DNA of 64,000 nucleotides, taken from contig NZ_CP101750.1 of the NCBI RefSeq assembly GCF_026810505.1, positions 463,448 through 527,447 on the forward strand, given 5' to 3'. This document shows positions 25,701-32,247 of this stretch, one piece after another. Below the pieces are notes generated by a model. That model ran no database searches, was not told the origin of the DNA, and saw only the letters and a program-made list of their open reading frames with translations. Position numbers and translations under genes: made by a program. Each line of letters starts with the position of its first letter. The stretch's first letter is position 1. Source of the DNA: Streptomyces sp. Je 1-369. GTDB taxonomy: Bacteria; Actinomycetota; Actinomycetes; Streptomycetales; Streptomycetaceae.

Positions 25701-25889
25701 GACGGTCTCGACCCGCAAGGACTGGAGCAGTGTGCCGTCGTCGGCGTACCGCAGGAGGGGTTCCTCGGTGAGCCGCAGGGCGGTGCCGTCCGTGAGCGTT
25801 CCCTCGGCGCTCACGACGTCGGCGCGCAGGCTGTCGCGGATCCGGTCGTTGTCCCAGTCGGTGGTGCGGACCAGAGCCCGTGTCGTCAT
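22713..25889 (-). CDS. Glycoside hydrolase family 38 alpha-mannosidase
   Basis: A 1058-aa GH38 enzyme without signal peptide, so cytoplasmic. The zinc motif HSHLDIGYTDP (H137, D139) is the family's first signature, ELTALPFNLHTETCSTDELH the second, and the nucleophile region lies at MQTDVPGAVVGLVDALAAAG. The middle has the helical bundle (FGWAMDHTEVKREPYPWDIL), and beta-sandwich domains fill the C-terminal half. It would hydrolyse alpha-mannosides after uptake by the adjacent ABC system. The gene starts 34 bases after permease 2 and is followed by the isomerase and kinase needed for mannose metabolism. Linkage specificity cannot be read; a related exo-acting glycosidase on mannosyl glycans is possible. 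Confidence 0.9.
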   Translation of the reverse strand: MTTRALVRTTDWDNDRIRDSLRADVVSAEGTLTDGTALRLTEEPLLRYADDGTLLQSLRVETVNETVEAAELSVRTESGAVLRCERVAGPGRSVRLLLPAVDAPARVTVCLPDARDGIDVRLTPQRRWTLHLVHHSHLDIGYTDPQGRVLAEHLSFFDSCLELTRATDDWPAESQFRWCVESLWSFQQWAEARPAEQVDEFVRRVREGRIELTALPFNLHTETCSTDELHELLRLARTVRDAHGVEFTSAMQTDVPGAVVGLVDALAAAGVTYLSVAHNWAGRSVPHLVGGEKLPRLFRWRAPSGNSVLVWVTDTPHGLAYMEGPLLGFDTDYQDVDDLLPAYLTSLATNPYPYRGGIFGWAMDHTEVKREPYPWDILHLRVQGKFGDNAPPRRIIADTVRRWNDTWAYPRLRLSRNEDFFTDAEARLGGEIRTFEGDWTDWWVDGVGSGARPLSLARTAQSVVADAQTIGTFAALLGATGAEDDSRDAAGVYEAVSLFDEHTWGAGDPWTHGDEGGHSGEHQWHWKYGQAMRAHDDGNALLARAGARLGQRLAAAPDAAATYHVVNTCSWPRTDVVRVFLPESTVPLYQRVTLRDARDGRRLPHEEQPQTNDDHRDAGRFLLVRVDDVPPAGSVRLDILTAPAEPHEERRGTTVKSATGWNPTGGTERDDPADTAAEALAHPEPTLLANEYFTVRVDLAHACVASITDKRTGRELVRQDAITGFNGYLHDSYTTAGAFNHNSSRTTASDRLEHLGARAVPPPAALIARRSTPTAESLTYETRPAGANRLRTTLTLPHGVPRIDIENRLDKDARPGKESAYFAFPFAFDNPVVRMEASGGVTGSGLPVVPGSALHMRAVRRWVTLGDDELTVAWSTQDAPLVQFGNIALPYAPFPKTMGHDEPATVFSWIHNNLWDTNFPGEQGFEFTYRYSLASGSGAGGLGPRTAAAWSRPMRAVRARGSSDGARDLPDAHSFVDLDDARVRLVGATTPRPGHVLLRLQSFAEQPLTCRIRTRFTVTAAHRADYLGTASDPLPRTDGETILDVPALGTTAVLFVRP

Positions 25890-25923
25890 GCGGATCTCTC
25901 CCGGGGAAGGGGGCGTGTGCGGG

Positions 25924-26736
25924 TCAGCGGGCGGATGCGGTGATGCCGCGCAGGAACAGGCCGCGGAACACCAGGAAGAGGAGCAGGGTCGGCACGGACA
26001 CGATGAGGGCGCCGGCCAGGATGACGGGCGGTCCCGTCGACGCGTAGGCGTTGTTGAGGGTCGTCAGGGTGGCCATGACGGGCTGTACGTCGGGGCTGCG
26101 GCTGAGGGTGATGCCGAGGAGGAGGTCGTTCCAGACGGCGGTGAACTGGAAGATGAAGGCCGCGCCGAGCCCCGCCTTCATCAGCGGTACGTGGATGCGC
26201 CAGAAGATCCGCCCGAACGACGCTCCGTCGAGCAGCGCCGCCTCGGTGAGCTCGGGCGACATGGTCGTCATCTGGTTGCGGATGAGGAAGAAGGCGAAGG
26301 GCACGGCCCATGCCGCGTACACGAGCATCAGGCCGATCCTGGTGTCGTACAGGTTGGCGTCCGCGTACAGGCCGAAGAGCGGCGCGAGGAACATCTGGAG
26401 CGGGAACAGCGTGCCGGAGTAGATCAGCCAGAACCAGAAAGCGGGCCGCGGGATGGGCAGGACGACGACGGCGAACGCCGCCATGGCCGCCACGAGGACC
26501 GCGACCAGGCCGCACACGACGGCGTAGAGCAGCGAGGCCTGGAAGCTGTCGCCGATGCCCGCCACGTCCCAGGCGGTCTGCACGTTCTGCCATAGATCGA
26601 AGCCCTGGACGGTCCACTCGGGCTTGCCCGCGTACTCGGCGGCCGGGGTCAGGGCGTTGACGACCAGCAGGTGGAGCGGGATCAGCCAGAGCACCACGCA
26701 TCCGGCGACGAACACATTGCGCACCGCGCGTCCCAT
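25924..26736 (-). CDS. Carbohydrate ABC transporter permease (MalG-type)
   Basis: A 270-aa inner-membrane protein with six helices and the conserved cytoplasmic EAA loop EAALLDGASFGRIFWRIHVP (residues about 170-190), typical of MalG-type subunits. It starts nine bases after the upstream permease gene. It forms the channel with that partner and receives substrate from the binding lipoprotein. No ATP-binding subunit is encoded in the operon. In Streptomyces a shared ATPase (MsiK) serves several sugar importers, which is the likely solution here. Confidence 0.9.
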   Translation of the reverse strand: MGRAVRNVFVAGCVVLWLIPLHLLVVNALTPAAEYAGKPEWTVQGFDLWQNVQTAWDVAGIGDSFQASLLYAVVCGLVAVLVAAMAAFAVVVLPIPRPAFWFWLIYSGTLFPLQMFLAPLFGLYADANLYDTRIGLMLVYAAWAVPFAFFLIRNQMTTMSPELTEAALLDGASFGRIFWRIHVPLMKAGLGAAFIFQFTAVWNDLLLGITLSRSPDVQPVMATLTTLNNAYASTGPPVILAGALIVSVPTLLLFLVFRGLFLRGITASAR

Positions 26737-26745
26737 GGCGCCTCC

Positions 26746-27720
26746 TCAGCTCTTCGCCGTGCCGGTGTCAGGCATCCGGCGGCGCAGATACATCCAGGAC
26801 GAGGCGACGACGATCACGGAGAGGACGAGTGCGATCGCCGAGCCGTAGCCCACGTGGAACAGCCGGAACGTCTCGCGGTACATGCTGAGCGCGAGGGTCT
26901 CCGAGGAGCGGGACGGGCCGCCCTTGGTGAGGATCCAGATCATGTCGAACGCCTTGAGGCTGTTCACGATGGCCATGCCGACCACCACGACGGTCACGGC
27001 GCGCAGTTGGGGCAGGGTGATGTGCCGGAACATGTGCCGGCCGCTCGCGCCGTCCAGTTCGGCGGCCTCGACGGTCTCGCGCGGGATGGCGCGCAGGCCG
27101 ATCGCGAAGAGGACGACGTTCAGACCGGTGGCCTGCCAGGTGCTCGCGACGATCATCGCGAGGGTGTTCTGCGGCCACTCCAGGAGCCATGTCTGTGTCC
27201 AGCCGTCCAGGCCCACGCCGCGCAGCACCTGGTTGACCGCGCCGTCGGACGTCAGCATGAAGTTCCACAGCACGGCGGTGGCCGCCCCCGAGATCGCGAA
27301 CGGCAGCACGATGATCAGCTGCGCGATGCCGCCGAACCGCATCCGGTGGGTGGCGACGGCGATGAGGAGTCCGGCGAGGACGGGCAGGAGCAGTGTGCCT
27401 GCCACCCACATCAGAGTGTTGAGGACCGACCGGCCGAAGATCGGGTCGTCGGCGAGCCGGGCGTAGTTGTCGAGTCCGGTGTAGCTGCTGGTGAAGCCGT
27501 TGTCCTCGAAGAAGCTGCCGTAGACGCTGCGGAAGAACGGGTAGACGAGCAGGACACCGACGAGAGCGAATGCGGGCAGCGCCCAGGGCAGGGCGGCGAG
27601 GGGGCCGCCGAGCCTGCCGCCGCCGGCCTTCGCGGCCTGGTGCGGGGTACGGGTGGGCACCCGGCGGCGCACGCGCACCGGCTTCGTCGCGCCGTGTGCC
27701 GGCGTCGCGGTTCCTGTCAT
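26746..27720 (-). CDS. Carbohydrate ABC transporter permease (MalF-type)
   Basis: A 324-aa permease. A basic cytoplasmic N-terminus (RVRRRVPTRTPHQAAKAGG) precedes the first helix (LPWALPAFALVGVLLVYPFF), and the EAA loop reads EAAELDGASGRHMFRHITLP. Six main helices are predicted. It is the MalF-type partner of the following permease. ATG 27720 overlaps the binding-protein stop by four bases. Function: transport of mannose-containing oligosaccharides, inferred from the operon. Confidence 0.9.
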   Translation of the reverse strand: MTGTATPAHGATKPVRVRRRVPTRTPHQAAKAGGGRLGGPLAALPWALPAFALVGVLLVYPFFRSVYGSFFEDNGFTSSYTGLDNYARLADDPIFGRSVLNTLMWVAGTLLLPVLAGLLIAVATHRMRFGGIAQLIIVLPFAISGAATAVLWNFMLTSDGAVNQVLRGVGLDGWTQTWLLEWPQNTLAMIVASTWQATGLNVVLFAIGLRAIPRETVEAAELDGASGRHMFRHITLPQLRAVTVVVVGMAIVNSLKAFDMIWILTKGGPSRSSETLALSMYRETFRLFHVGYGSAIALVLSVIVVASSWMYLRRRMPDTGTAKS

Positions 27721-29003
27721 GTCTCCTCCGCCTCCCGCCACACCTGCCAGGCGTCGTCGGCACGGTCCTGCATGGTGCGCAGCGTCTTGCGGTACGAGGA
27801 CGGGTTCAGGAGGAAACCGGCGAGGTCGTCGACGGTCGCCTCGACGAGTTCGGGCGGGCCCTGTTCCCAGAAGCGGTTGAGCAGCCACAGTCTGTCGCCG
27901 CGCACCTTCTCGGCGAGGCCGCCGATGACGGGGTTGGCGGGCGCGACCTTCGGGTTGGGGCAGCCGTCCTGGAGAGCGCAGGAGAAGGCCCGCATGACCG
28001 CGGGGTGCAGCCATGAACCGGCGGCTTCGACGGCCTCTTCGTGGTCGGCGCCCTTGACGGTGGCGACGAGCGCGCTGGACTCGAAGACGACGCTGGGGCG
28101 GGCCTTCGGGTCGGCCATCGGCAGCACGAACGCACCCACGTTCTTGGCCGGTTTCCCGCCCGCCCCCGCCAGCGTCGAGCCGAGCCAGGTGCCGCAGGCG
28201 ACCATGCCCACCGTGCCGCGCACCAGGGCGGCGGCGGCGTCGGTGTGGCTGAGGTCCATGGGCGTGAACCAGTCCTTGTCGAAGAAGGAGGCGATGGTGC
28301 GCAGCGCGCGTTCGGCTCGCGGATCGGTGTAGCGCGCGCGGCCGTTCATCAGGTCCTGGTAGTACCGCGGGTCCTGGCGGCTGAGGATCTCCTGGAACCA
28401 GATGAAGGAGGGCCAGCGGTCGGCCGCGGTGCCGTGCAACGGCGTGATGCCCGCCTTCTTCAGGCGCCCGCACGCGCCGAGGAAACCGTCCCAGGTCTCC
28501 GGGGCCTCGATGTCGTGCTCGTGGAAGACCTGCGGGTTGTAGAAGATGACCCAGTAGGCGAGGTTCATCGGAAGGCCGTACACCCGCCGCCGGTAGGTGA
28601 ACGCCTCCCGCAGCGAGGGATCCACCCACCCCCTGGCGACGGCCTTGTCCCACTGGCCCGTCAGGTCCTCGATGCCGCCGGTGCGGGCGAGGTCCTGGAG
28701 CCGGTAGCCGGACCAGTACTTGAGCATGTCCGGCGTCTTGTTGGTGCGCAGCGAGGACCGCACGATCTGCTCGAACGACTCCAGGGACGGGTTGACCTCG
28801 GGCACCAGGCGCAGCGACGCGACGGACTTCATGGCCGCCCCCGCGGCGGTCATGGGCTTCTCCCACGCGGTGCTGTCGCCGAGTACGGCGACCTCGCCCG
28901 AGGGCAGCCCCTCAGCGGTGGCGCAGGCGGTGGCGAGCGCGCCGGCCGCGGCGGCCACGAGCAGGGTGCGGCGGTCCATCGACGGGGGACGACTACCTGA
29001 CAT
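27717..29003 (-). CDS. Extracellular sugar-binding lipoprotein (ABC transporter)
   Basis: A 428-aa family-1 solute-binding protein. Twin arginines (MDRRTLLVAAAAGALATAC) plus a lipobox ending ATAC show export, probably via Tat, and lipidation. The mature domain has typical features: VPEVNPSLESFEQIVRSSLR, MLKYWSGYRLQDLARTGGIE and PMNLAYWVIFYNPQVFHEHD. It captures the oligosaccharide outside the cell. It is the first gene of the operon; a LacI-type palindrome lies 50-63 bases upstream. An ATG eight codons later (MDRRTLL) is a possible alternative start. Confidence 0.92.
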   Translation of the reverse strand: MSGSRPPSMDRRTLLVAAAAGALATACATAEGLPSGEVAVLGDSTAWEKPMTAAGAAMKSVASLRLVPEVNPSLESFEQIVRSSLRTNKTPDMLKYWSGYRLQDLARTGGIEDLTGQWDKAVARGWVDPSLREAFTYRRRVYGLPMNLAYWVIFYNPQVFHEHDIEAPETWDGFLGACGRLKKAGITPLHGTAADRWPSFIWFQEILSRQDPRYYQDLMNGRARYTDPRAERALRTIASFFDKDWFTPMDLSHTDAAAALVRGTVGMVACGTWLGSTLAGAGGKPAKNVGAFVLPMADPKARPSVVFESSALVATVKGADHEEAVEAAGSWLHPAVMRAFSCALQDGCPNPKVAPANPVIGGLAEKVRGDRLWLLNRFWEQGPPELVEATVDDLAGFLLNPSSYRKTLRTMQDRADDAWQVWREAEET

Positions 29004-29052
29004 GGATGACTCCCACAGGTGTGCGTGCTGCCCGATGTCGGCGTCGACACGC

Positions 29053-29066
29053 TGTTAGCGTTAACA
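29053..29066. promoter_or_regulatory. LacI-type operator of the mannoside operon
   Basis: TGTTAGCGTTAACA, with perfect 5-bp arms TGTTA/TAACA and central GCGT, has the CG-centred shape of LacI/GalR operators. It lies 50 bases upstream of the binding-lipoprotein start, and the only LacI gene in the window closes the same operon. Confidence 0.7.
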
Positions 29067-29275
29067 CGGGCGTCTTGGAGCTTCACCGGGGTCGCGTCGG
29101 ATGTCAATGGGGCGGGAGCCATCCGAAACCCCAACTCGCTTTGGGATCAACGGCGTTCGGGTGGAGCGCGAGGACCGGGACGCGGCTGCAGGACCGCCGC
29201 CGCGCGGGCCGTCGCCCAGCTGGCCCGCGAGTGGCCCCACACACAACACCCGACCCAAGAACATCAGTTGAAGGG

Positions 29276-29313
29276 TTGACGGAGTCCCGACAATCAGTAA
29301 GGTCTAGGCCAAT
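29276..29313 (+). promoter_or_regulatory. LPMO promoter with overlapping DasR-like site
   Basis: TTGACG (29276-29281), 16 bases, TAAGGT (29298-29303) reads as a sigma-70-type promoter for the downstream AA10 gene. Overlapping the -10 is TAAGGTCTAGGCCAAT (29298-29313). It matches the DasR (dre) consensus in 11 of 16 positions, including the GGTCTAG and CCA cores. DasR represses chitin genes until N-acetylglucosamine is present, so control here is plausible. Positions 29067-29275 show nothing else convincing. Confidence 0.5.
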
Positions 29314-29377
29314 GAGTCGACCGAGGCGCCCGGTTGCCTCTTCCCCCTCATCCCCCCCACCCCCAGAGGGAGCAGAG

Positions 29378-29893
29378 ATGCATGCGAAGCGGAAAGTGGC
29401 CGCGGTCCTCGGTGCGGCGTTCGCGCCCGTACTCGTCCTGACCACGGTCTCCCCGGCCGGAGCGCACGGCTACGTCAACGCGCCCCCGAGCCGGCAGGCG
29501 CAGTGCGCGGCCGGCACGGTGGCGTGCGGCGAGATCACCCATGAGCCGCAGAGCGTCGAGGGCCCCAAGGGGCAGACGACGTGCAGCGGAGGCAACGAGC
29601 GGTTCGCCGAGCTCGACGACGACAGCAAGGGCTGGCGGACCACCGACGTCGGCTCGTCCCAGGAGTTCAGCTGGAAGCTGACGGCCCGTCACAGCACCAG
29701 CACCTGGCAGTACTTCGTCGGCGGCAACAAGATCGCCGAGGTCGACGACGGCGGCGCCAAACCCGGCGAGACCGTCACGCACAAGGTCGACTTCGGTGGA
29801 CTCACCGGCAAGCAGAAGGTTCTCGCCGTGTGGAACGTCGCGGACACCTCGAACGCGTTCTACGCCTGTATCGATGTGAACATCAAAGGCTGA
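29378..29893 (+). CDS. AA10 lytic polysaccharide monooxygenase (secreted, chitin-active type)
   Basis: A 171-aa copper enzyme. After a 29-residue signal peptide cleavage at AGA-HGYV exposes histidine 30, the first copper-brace ligand. The second ligand is H105 in WKLTARHSTSTWQYFVGG, and the C-terminal NAFYACIDVNI carries the axial aromatic residue. Four cysteines fit two disulfides. There is no extra binding module, so this is a compact single-domain LPMO. It oxidatively cuts crystalline polysaccharide, most likely chitin; the DasR-like promoter site agrees. GGGAG lies six bases before the ATG. Substrate is inferred, enzyme class is certain. Confidence 0.93.
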   Translation: MHAKRKVAAVLGAAFAPVLVLTTVSPAGAHGYVNAPPSRQAQCAAGTVACGEITHEPQSVEGPKGQTTCSGGNERFAELDDDSKGWRTTDVGSSQEFSWKLTARHSTSTWQYFVGGNKIAEVDDGGAKPGETVTHKVDFGGLTGKQKVLAVWNVADTSNAFYACIDVNIKG

Positions 29894-29930
29894 CGCGAAC
29901 GTCAAAGGCTGACGCGAAGATCAAAGGCTG
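29883..29930 (+). repeat. Triplicated LPMO stop-codon segment
   Basis: TCAAAGGCTGACGCGAA occurs at 29883-29899 and 29902-29918, and TCAAAGGCTG again at 29921-29930, a 19-base period. The LPMO stop TGA lies inside the first copy, so the end of the gene has been tandemly duplicated downstream. Confidence 0.85.
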
Positions 29931-29964
29931 GCCCACAGCCGATGTGGGCGGCAAAGAACGCTCA

Positions 29965-30013
29965 CCCGCCCTTGCCCGGACCTCGATCGGTCCGGACGGG
30001 GGCGGGCTTTTTT
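29965..30013 (+). terminator. Rho-independent terminator of the LPMO gene
   Basis: CCCGCCC..GCCCGGACC pairs with GGTCCGGACGGGGGCGGG around a TCGATC loop, followed by TTTTTT at 30008-30013. It is a long GC stem with a T-tract, 70 bases after the LPMO stop. Confidence 0.9.
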
Positions 30014-30069
30014 ATTTCGCCCCGAAGGTTTGACGGCGCTTCCGCAGGACACCCGGAGTTCAGGAGCGG

Positions 30070-30098
30070 TTGATCATTGTGACTCCCTCCGATATTAA
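30070..30098 (+). promoter_or_regulatory. Sigma-70-type promoter of the PRC-barrel gene
   Basis: TTGATC at 30070-30075, a 17-base spacer and TATTAA at 30093-30098 form a near-consensus promoter, unusually AT-rich for this genome. The start codon at 30136 follows 37 bases later with AAGGAG before it. Confidence 0.65.
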
Positions 30099-30135
30099 TC
30101 ATCCTGCGCTTCAGGTGTCGATCAAGGAGTCCTGA

Positions 30136-30483
30136 ATGAACAACGAAATGTGGAGCTACGTTCCGACCGCCGGGCACGGTCCCGACAGCGACCTGACCGG
30201 TTACAAGGTCGAGGCGGCGGACGGCCATATCGGCAAGGTCGACAAGCACTCCGACGAGGTCGCCAACCAGTACATCGTCGTCGACACCGGTGTATGGATC
30301 TTCGGCAAGGAGGTCCTCCTCCCCGCCAGCACCGTGACGGCCATCGACAACGAGGAGCGGCGAATCCTGGTCTCGCTCACGAAGGAGCAGATCAAGAACG
30401 CTCCCGAGTTCGACAAGGAAAAGCACCTCGGCGACCCGGCCTACCGCGATCAGCTCGGCGGCTATTACGGCTCCGGTCACTGA
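30136..30483 (+). CDS. PRC-barrel domain protein
   Basis: A 115-aa protein. The PRC-barrel core spans about 20-80 (GYKVEAADGHIGKVDKHSDE, YIVVDTGVWIFGKEVLLPAS, VTAIDNEERRILVSLTKEQI). The tail has DPAYRDQLGGYYG. Such stand-alone PRC-barrel proteins are common in actinobacterial stress clusters and may bind RNA or protein, but no mechanism is established. Strong ribosome-binding site AAGGAG and a near-consensus promoter imply high expression. The next gene (DUF6131-type small membrane protein) is 40 bases downstream and likely in the same transcript. Confidence 0.88.
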   Translation: MNNEMWSYVPTAGHGPDSDLTGYKVEAADGHIGKVDKHSDEVANQYIVVDTGVWIFGKEVLLPASTVTAIDNEERRILVSLTKEQIKNAPEFDKEKHLGDPAYRDQLGGYYGSGH

Positions 30484-30523
30484 TCAGGCGTACACTTTAA
30501 TCGTTCCGAGGGTTGGAGGATCC

Positions 30524-30679
30524 ATGATCGCACTCGGTCTCATTCTGCTCGTCATCGGTCTGCTGACCGGTGTTTCCATCCTTTGGACCATCGGCGTCGC
30601 ACTTCTTGTCATCGGTGCGGTTCTTTGGGTCCTCGGTGCTGTCGGACACTCGGTCGGCGGCCGAAAGCACTACTGGTAA
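30524..30679 (+). CDS. Small two-helix membrane protein (DUF6131-type, 51 aa)
   Basis: A 51-aa hydrophobic protein starting ATG after TTGGAGGATCC, an excellent ribosome-binding site. It is two helices (ALGLILLVIGLLTGVSILWT and IGVALLVIGAVLWVLGAVG) with a short basic C-terminus (GGRKHYW). This matches the small actinobacterial DUF6131 family, often called hydrophobic stress-associated proteins; function is unknown. It follows the PRC-barrel gene and is closed by a very strong hairpin. Confidence 0.85.
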   Translation: MIALGLILLVIGLLTGVSILWTIGVALLVIGAVLWVLGAVGHSVGGRKHYW

Positions 30680-30715
30680 CCGGGCGCGGTAGATACGCAG
30701 CAGCGGGAAAAGGAA

Positions 30716-30768
30716 CATGGGAAGGGGGCCCGGGCTGGTAGCCCGGGCCCCCTTCCCATGCTTTTTTA
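30716..30768. terminator. Perfect 21-bp-stem terminator
   Basis: The arms CATGGGAAGGGGGCCCGGGC(T) at 30716-30736 and its exact complement at 30740-30760 enclose a three-base loop, followed by CTTTTTTA. On the + strand it ends the PRC-barrel/DUF6131 transcript; the A-rich left flank lets it work partly for the convergent 42-aa gene too. Confidence 0.92.
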
Positions 30769-30794
30769 TGAAGCAGTTTTTTTGCAGCTTACGT

Positions 30795-30923
30795 TCAGTG
30801 GTGACCGTGGGCCGTGTCCGAAGCACCGCCGAAGAGTCGTGCGACCGCACGGAACGGCAGAGTGACCACCGTGGCGATGGCTCCGCCAATGGCTCGGAGA
30901 ACGTCTGCAATGGCCTTCAGCAT
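30795..30923 (-). CDS. LPFR-motif small protein (42 aa)
   Basis: A 42-aa protein: MLKAIADVLRAIGGAIATVV then TLPFRAVARLFGGAS and a histidine-rich tail (HGHH). It carries the LPFR motif of a small actinobacterial protein family. One amphipathic/hydrophobic helix precedes the motif, so membrane association is likely. GGAGG lies seven bases upstream of the ATG. Function is unknown. It is convergent with the DUF6131-type gene across the strong terminator and divergent from the 31149 gene. Confidence 0.8.
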   Translation of the reverse strand: MLKAIADVLRAIGGAIATVVTLPFRAVARLFGGASDTAHGHH

Positions 30924-31148
30924 GATCGGGCCTCCAAAGAGCGCTGGCTCAATAGCTGTCTTACGCTGTGCGGTCTCCGCACAGCCTTGCTCCCCTCGGT
31001 TGCCCCGCGAGGTCCGGGAAAAACAAACACCCGTGTGACTACGCAGAGCCCGGTGCGACTCCACACGGGCCGTGTGCCCCGCACCCCCACTACTCCCTCT
31101 GCATCCGACCGGAGGCGGACGGTCCAGGGGGTGGCCAGGATGACCCCC

Positions 31149-31490
31149 ATGGGCAACAGCACGGCGCGCACGGACGACTCCACTCCGCATGGTGACGGCC
31201 TCGACGATTCCGCCCCGCACGGTGACGGCCTCGACGCAGTCACCACGCGCTGGGCCGCGCGCGACACCTCCTCGGCACACGGCCGCCTGCGCGACGCGTT
31301 GATCTCCTGGCGGACCTCACTCCCACCGTCCTTCACCGCCCCGCCCCCGGATCCGCCCGGCGAGCACGTACGGCTCGTCATCGCCCCCGCCGCCCCCGGT
31401 GCACCCGAGGACGCGCTGCTCCTCCACCTCAGCGCCGACGAGGTGGAACGGCTCATCGAACGGCTCGTGCGGGGTACACGGCTCCCGTAA
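31149..31490 (+). CDS. Conserved hypothetical protein with 10-residue tandem repeat
   Basis: About 113 aa. The N-terminus contains a duplicated DDS(T/A)PHGDGL unit (a 30-bp tandem repeat at 31173-31202 and 31203-31232). The C-terminal half is a compact predicted alpha/beta part with RLVIAPAAPGAPEDALLLHL SADEVERLIERLVRGTR (split). I do not recognise a named family. ATG 31149 has AGGA eight bases upstream; ATG 31140 in the same frame is the alternative. It is followed 42 bases later by the hemerythrin gene. Confidence 0.6.
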   Translation: MGNSTARTDDSTPHGDGLDDSAPHGDGLDAVTTRWAARDTSSAHGRLRDALISWRTSLPPSFTAPPPDPPGEHVRLVIAPAAPGAPEDALLLHLSADEVERLIERLVRGTRLP

Positions 31491-31532
31491 CACCCGGTAA
31501 CCGCGGATTTCGAAGAAGAAAGGCAGACCCCG

Positions 31533-32024
31533 ATGGCCCCAACGAAGGACGTCGTCGAACTGATCCTCCAGGACCACCGGACGATGGAGGACCTCTTCCG
31601 CAAGATGCGCAGCGTGGAGGCCGACCGGGCAGCCGCGCTGAGCGAGTTCGCCGACCTGCTCATCGCCCACGCCCTGGCCGAGGAGGCGGAGGTCTACCCG
31701 GCGCTCCGCCGGTTCAAGAACATCGACGACGAAGAGGTCGAGCACGGCGAGGAGGAGCACGAGGAGGGCAACAAGGCGCTGCTCGCCCTCCTGGAGGTCG
31801 AGGACGTCGGCTCGGACGAGTGGGACGAGAAGCTGGAGAAGCTCGTCGAGGCGGTCAACCACCACGCGGACGAAGAAGAGCGCACCATCCTCAACGGCGC
31901 CCGCGAGAACGTCGCCATGGAACGGCGCGAGGAGCTCGGCGCCGCCTTCCTCGCGGAGCGGAAGAAGCAGCTTGCGGCGGACTGCGGAAACGCCGACAAC
32001 ATCCGCCGCGTCCTGAAGAACTGA
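31533..32024 (+). CDS. Hemerythrin HHE-domain protein
   Basis: A 163-aa four-helix protein with the metal ligands of the hemerythrin/HHE family: LILQDHRTMEDLF (H15), LIAHALAEEAEVYPAL (H46 and E50), EEEHEEGNKALL and VNHHADEEERTIL. It would bind a non-haem di-iron centre and act in oxygen, NO or redox sensing or iron storage. In Streptomyces such proteins sit with stress-response genes, as here. AAGAAGAAAGGC precedes the ATG. A long hairpin at 32050-32111 follows. Confidence 0.88.
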   Translation: MAPTKDVVELILQDHRTMEDLFRKMRSVEADRAAALSEFADLLIAHALAEEAEVYPALRRFKNIDDEEVEHGEEEHEEGNKALLALLEVEDVGSDEWDEKLEKLVEAVNHHADEEERTILNGARENVAMERREELGAAFLAERKKQLAADCGNADNIRRVLKN

Positions 32025-32049
32025 CTCCGCCCTTCGCGGCATCCGGCAC

Positions 32050-32111
32050 CGGCCCGATGCCCATGGCGCGCACAGCGACACCCCGCTGTGCCCGCCATGG
32101 GCATCGGGCCG
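32050..32111. terminator. Long hairpin after the hemerythrin gene
   Basis: CGGCCCGATGCCCATGGCG (from 32050) pairs with CGCCATGGGCATCGGGCCG (to 32111), continued inward by CACAGCG/CGCTGTG around a six-base loop. One internal mismatch pair only. No T-tract, but the stem is very stable. Confidence 0.75.
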
Positions 32112-32175
32112 TTCGTGTGGTTGTCACCGAAGTGCCAAGACTCCGGGCGGGGATGCGCACGCGCACGCGTAGTGG

Positions 32176-32204
32176 GTTGCAAGATCGTGCACTACGTTGC
32201 ACGA
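32176..32204. repeat. 20-bp-spaced direct repeat and palindrome in the SGNH promoter region
   Basis: GTTGCAAGA at 32176 and GTTGCACGA at 32196 repeat with a 20-base period (two helical turns). Overlapping the second is CGTGCA-CTACGT-TGCACG (32186-32203), a perfect interrupted palindrome. It lies 45-70 bases before the esterase start and could bind a regulator; none is identified. Confidence 0.45.
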
Positions 32205-32247
32205 GCTCCACCCACCCCCACGCCCTCTCCCCCGGAGGATCACCCTC

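Noticed and set aside
22459..25943. Long antisense frames covering the GH38 gene on both strands
   Set aside because: Very low-complexity, arginine/proline-rich translations typical of GC-rich shadow frames; the GH38 frame carries the zinc and nucleophile motifs.
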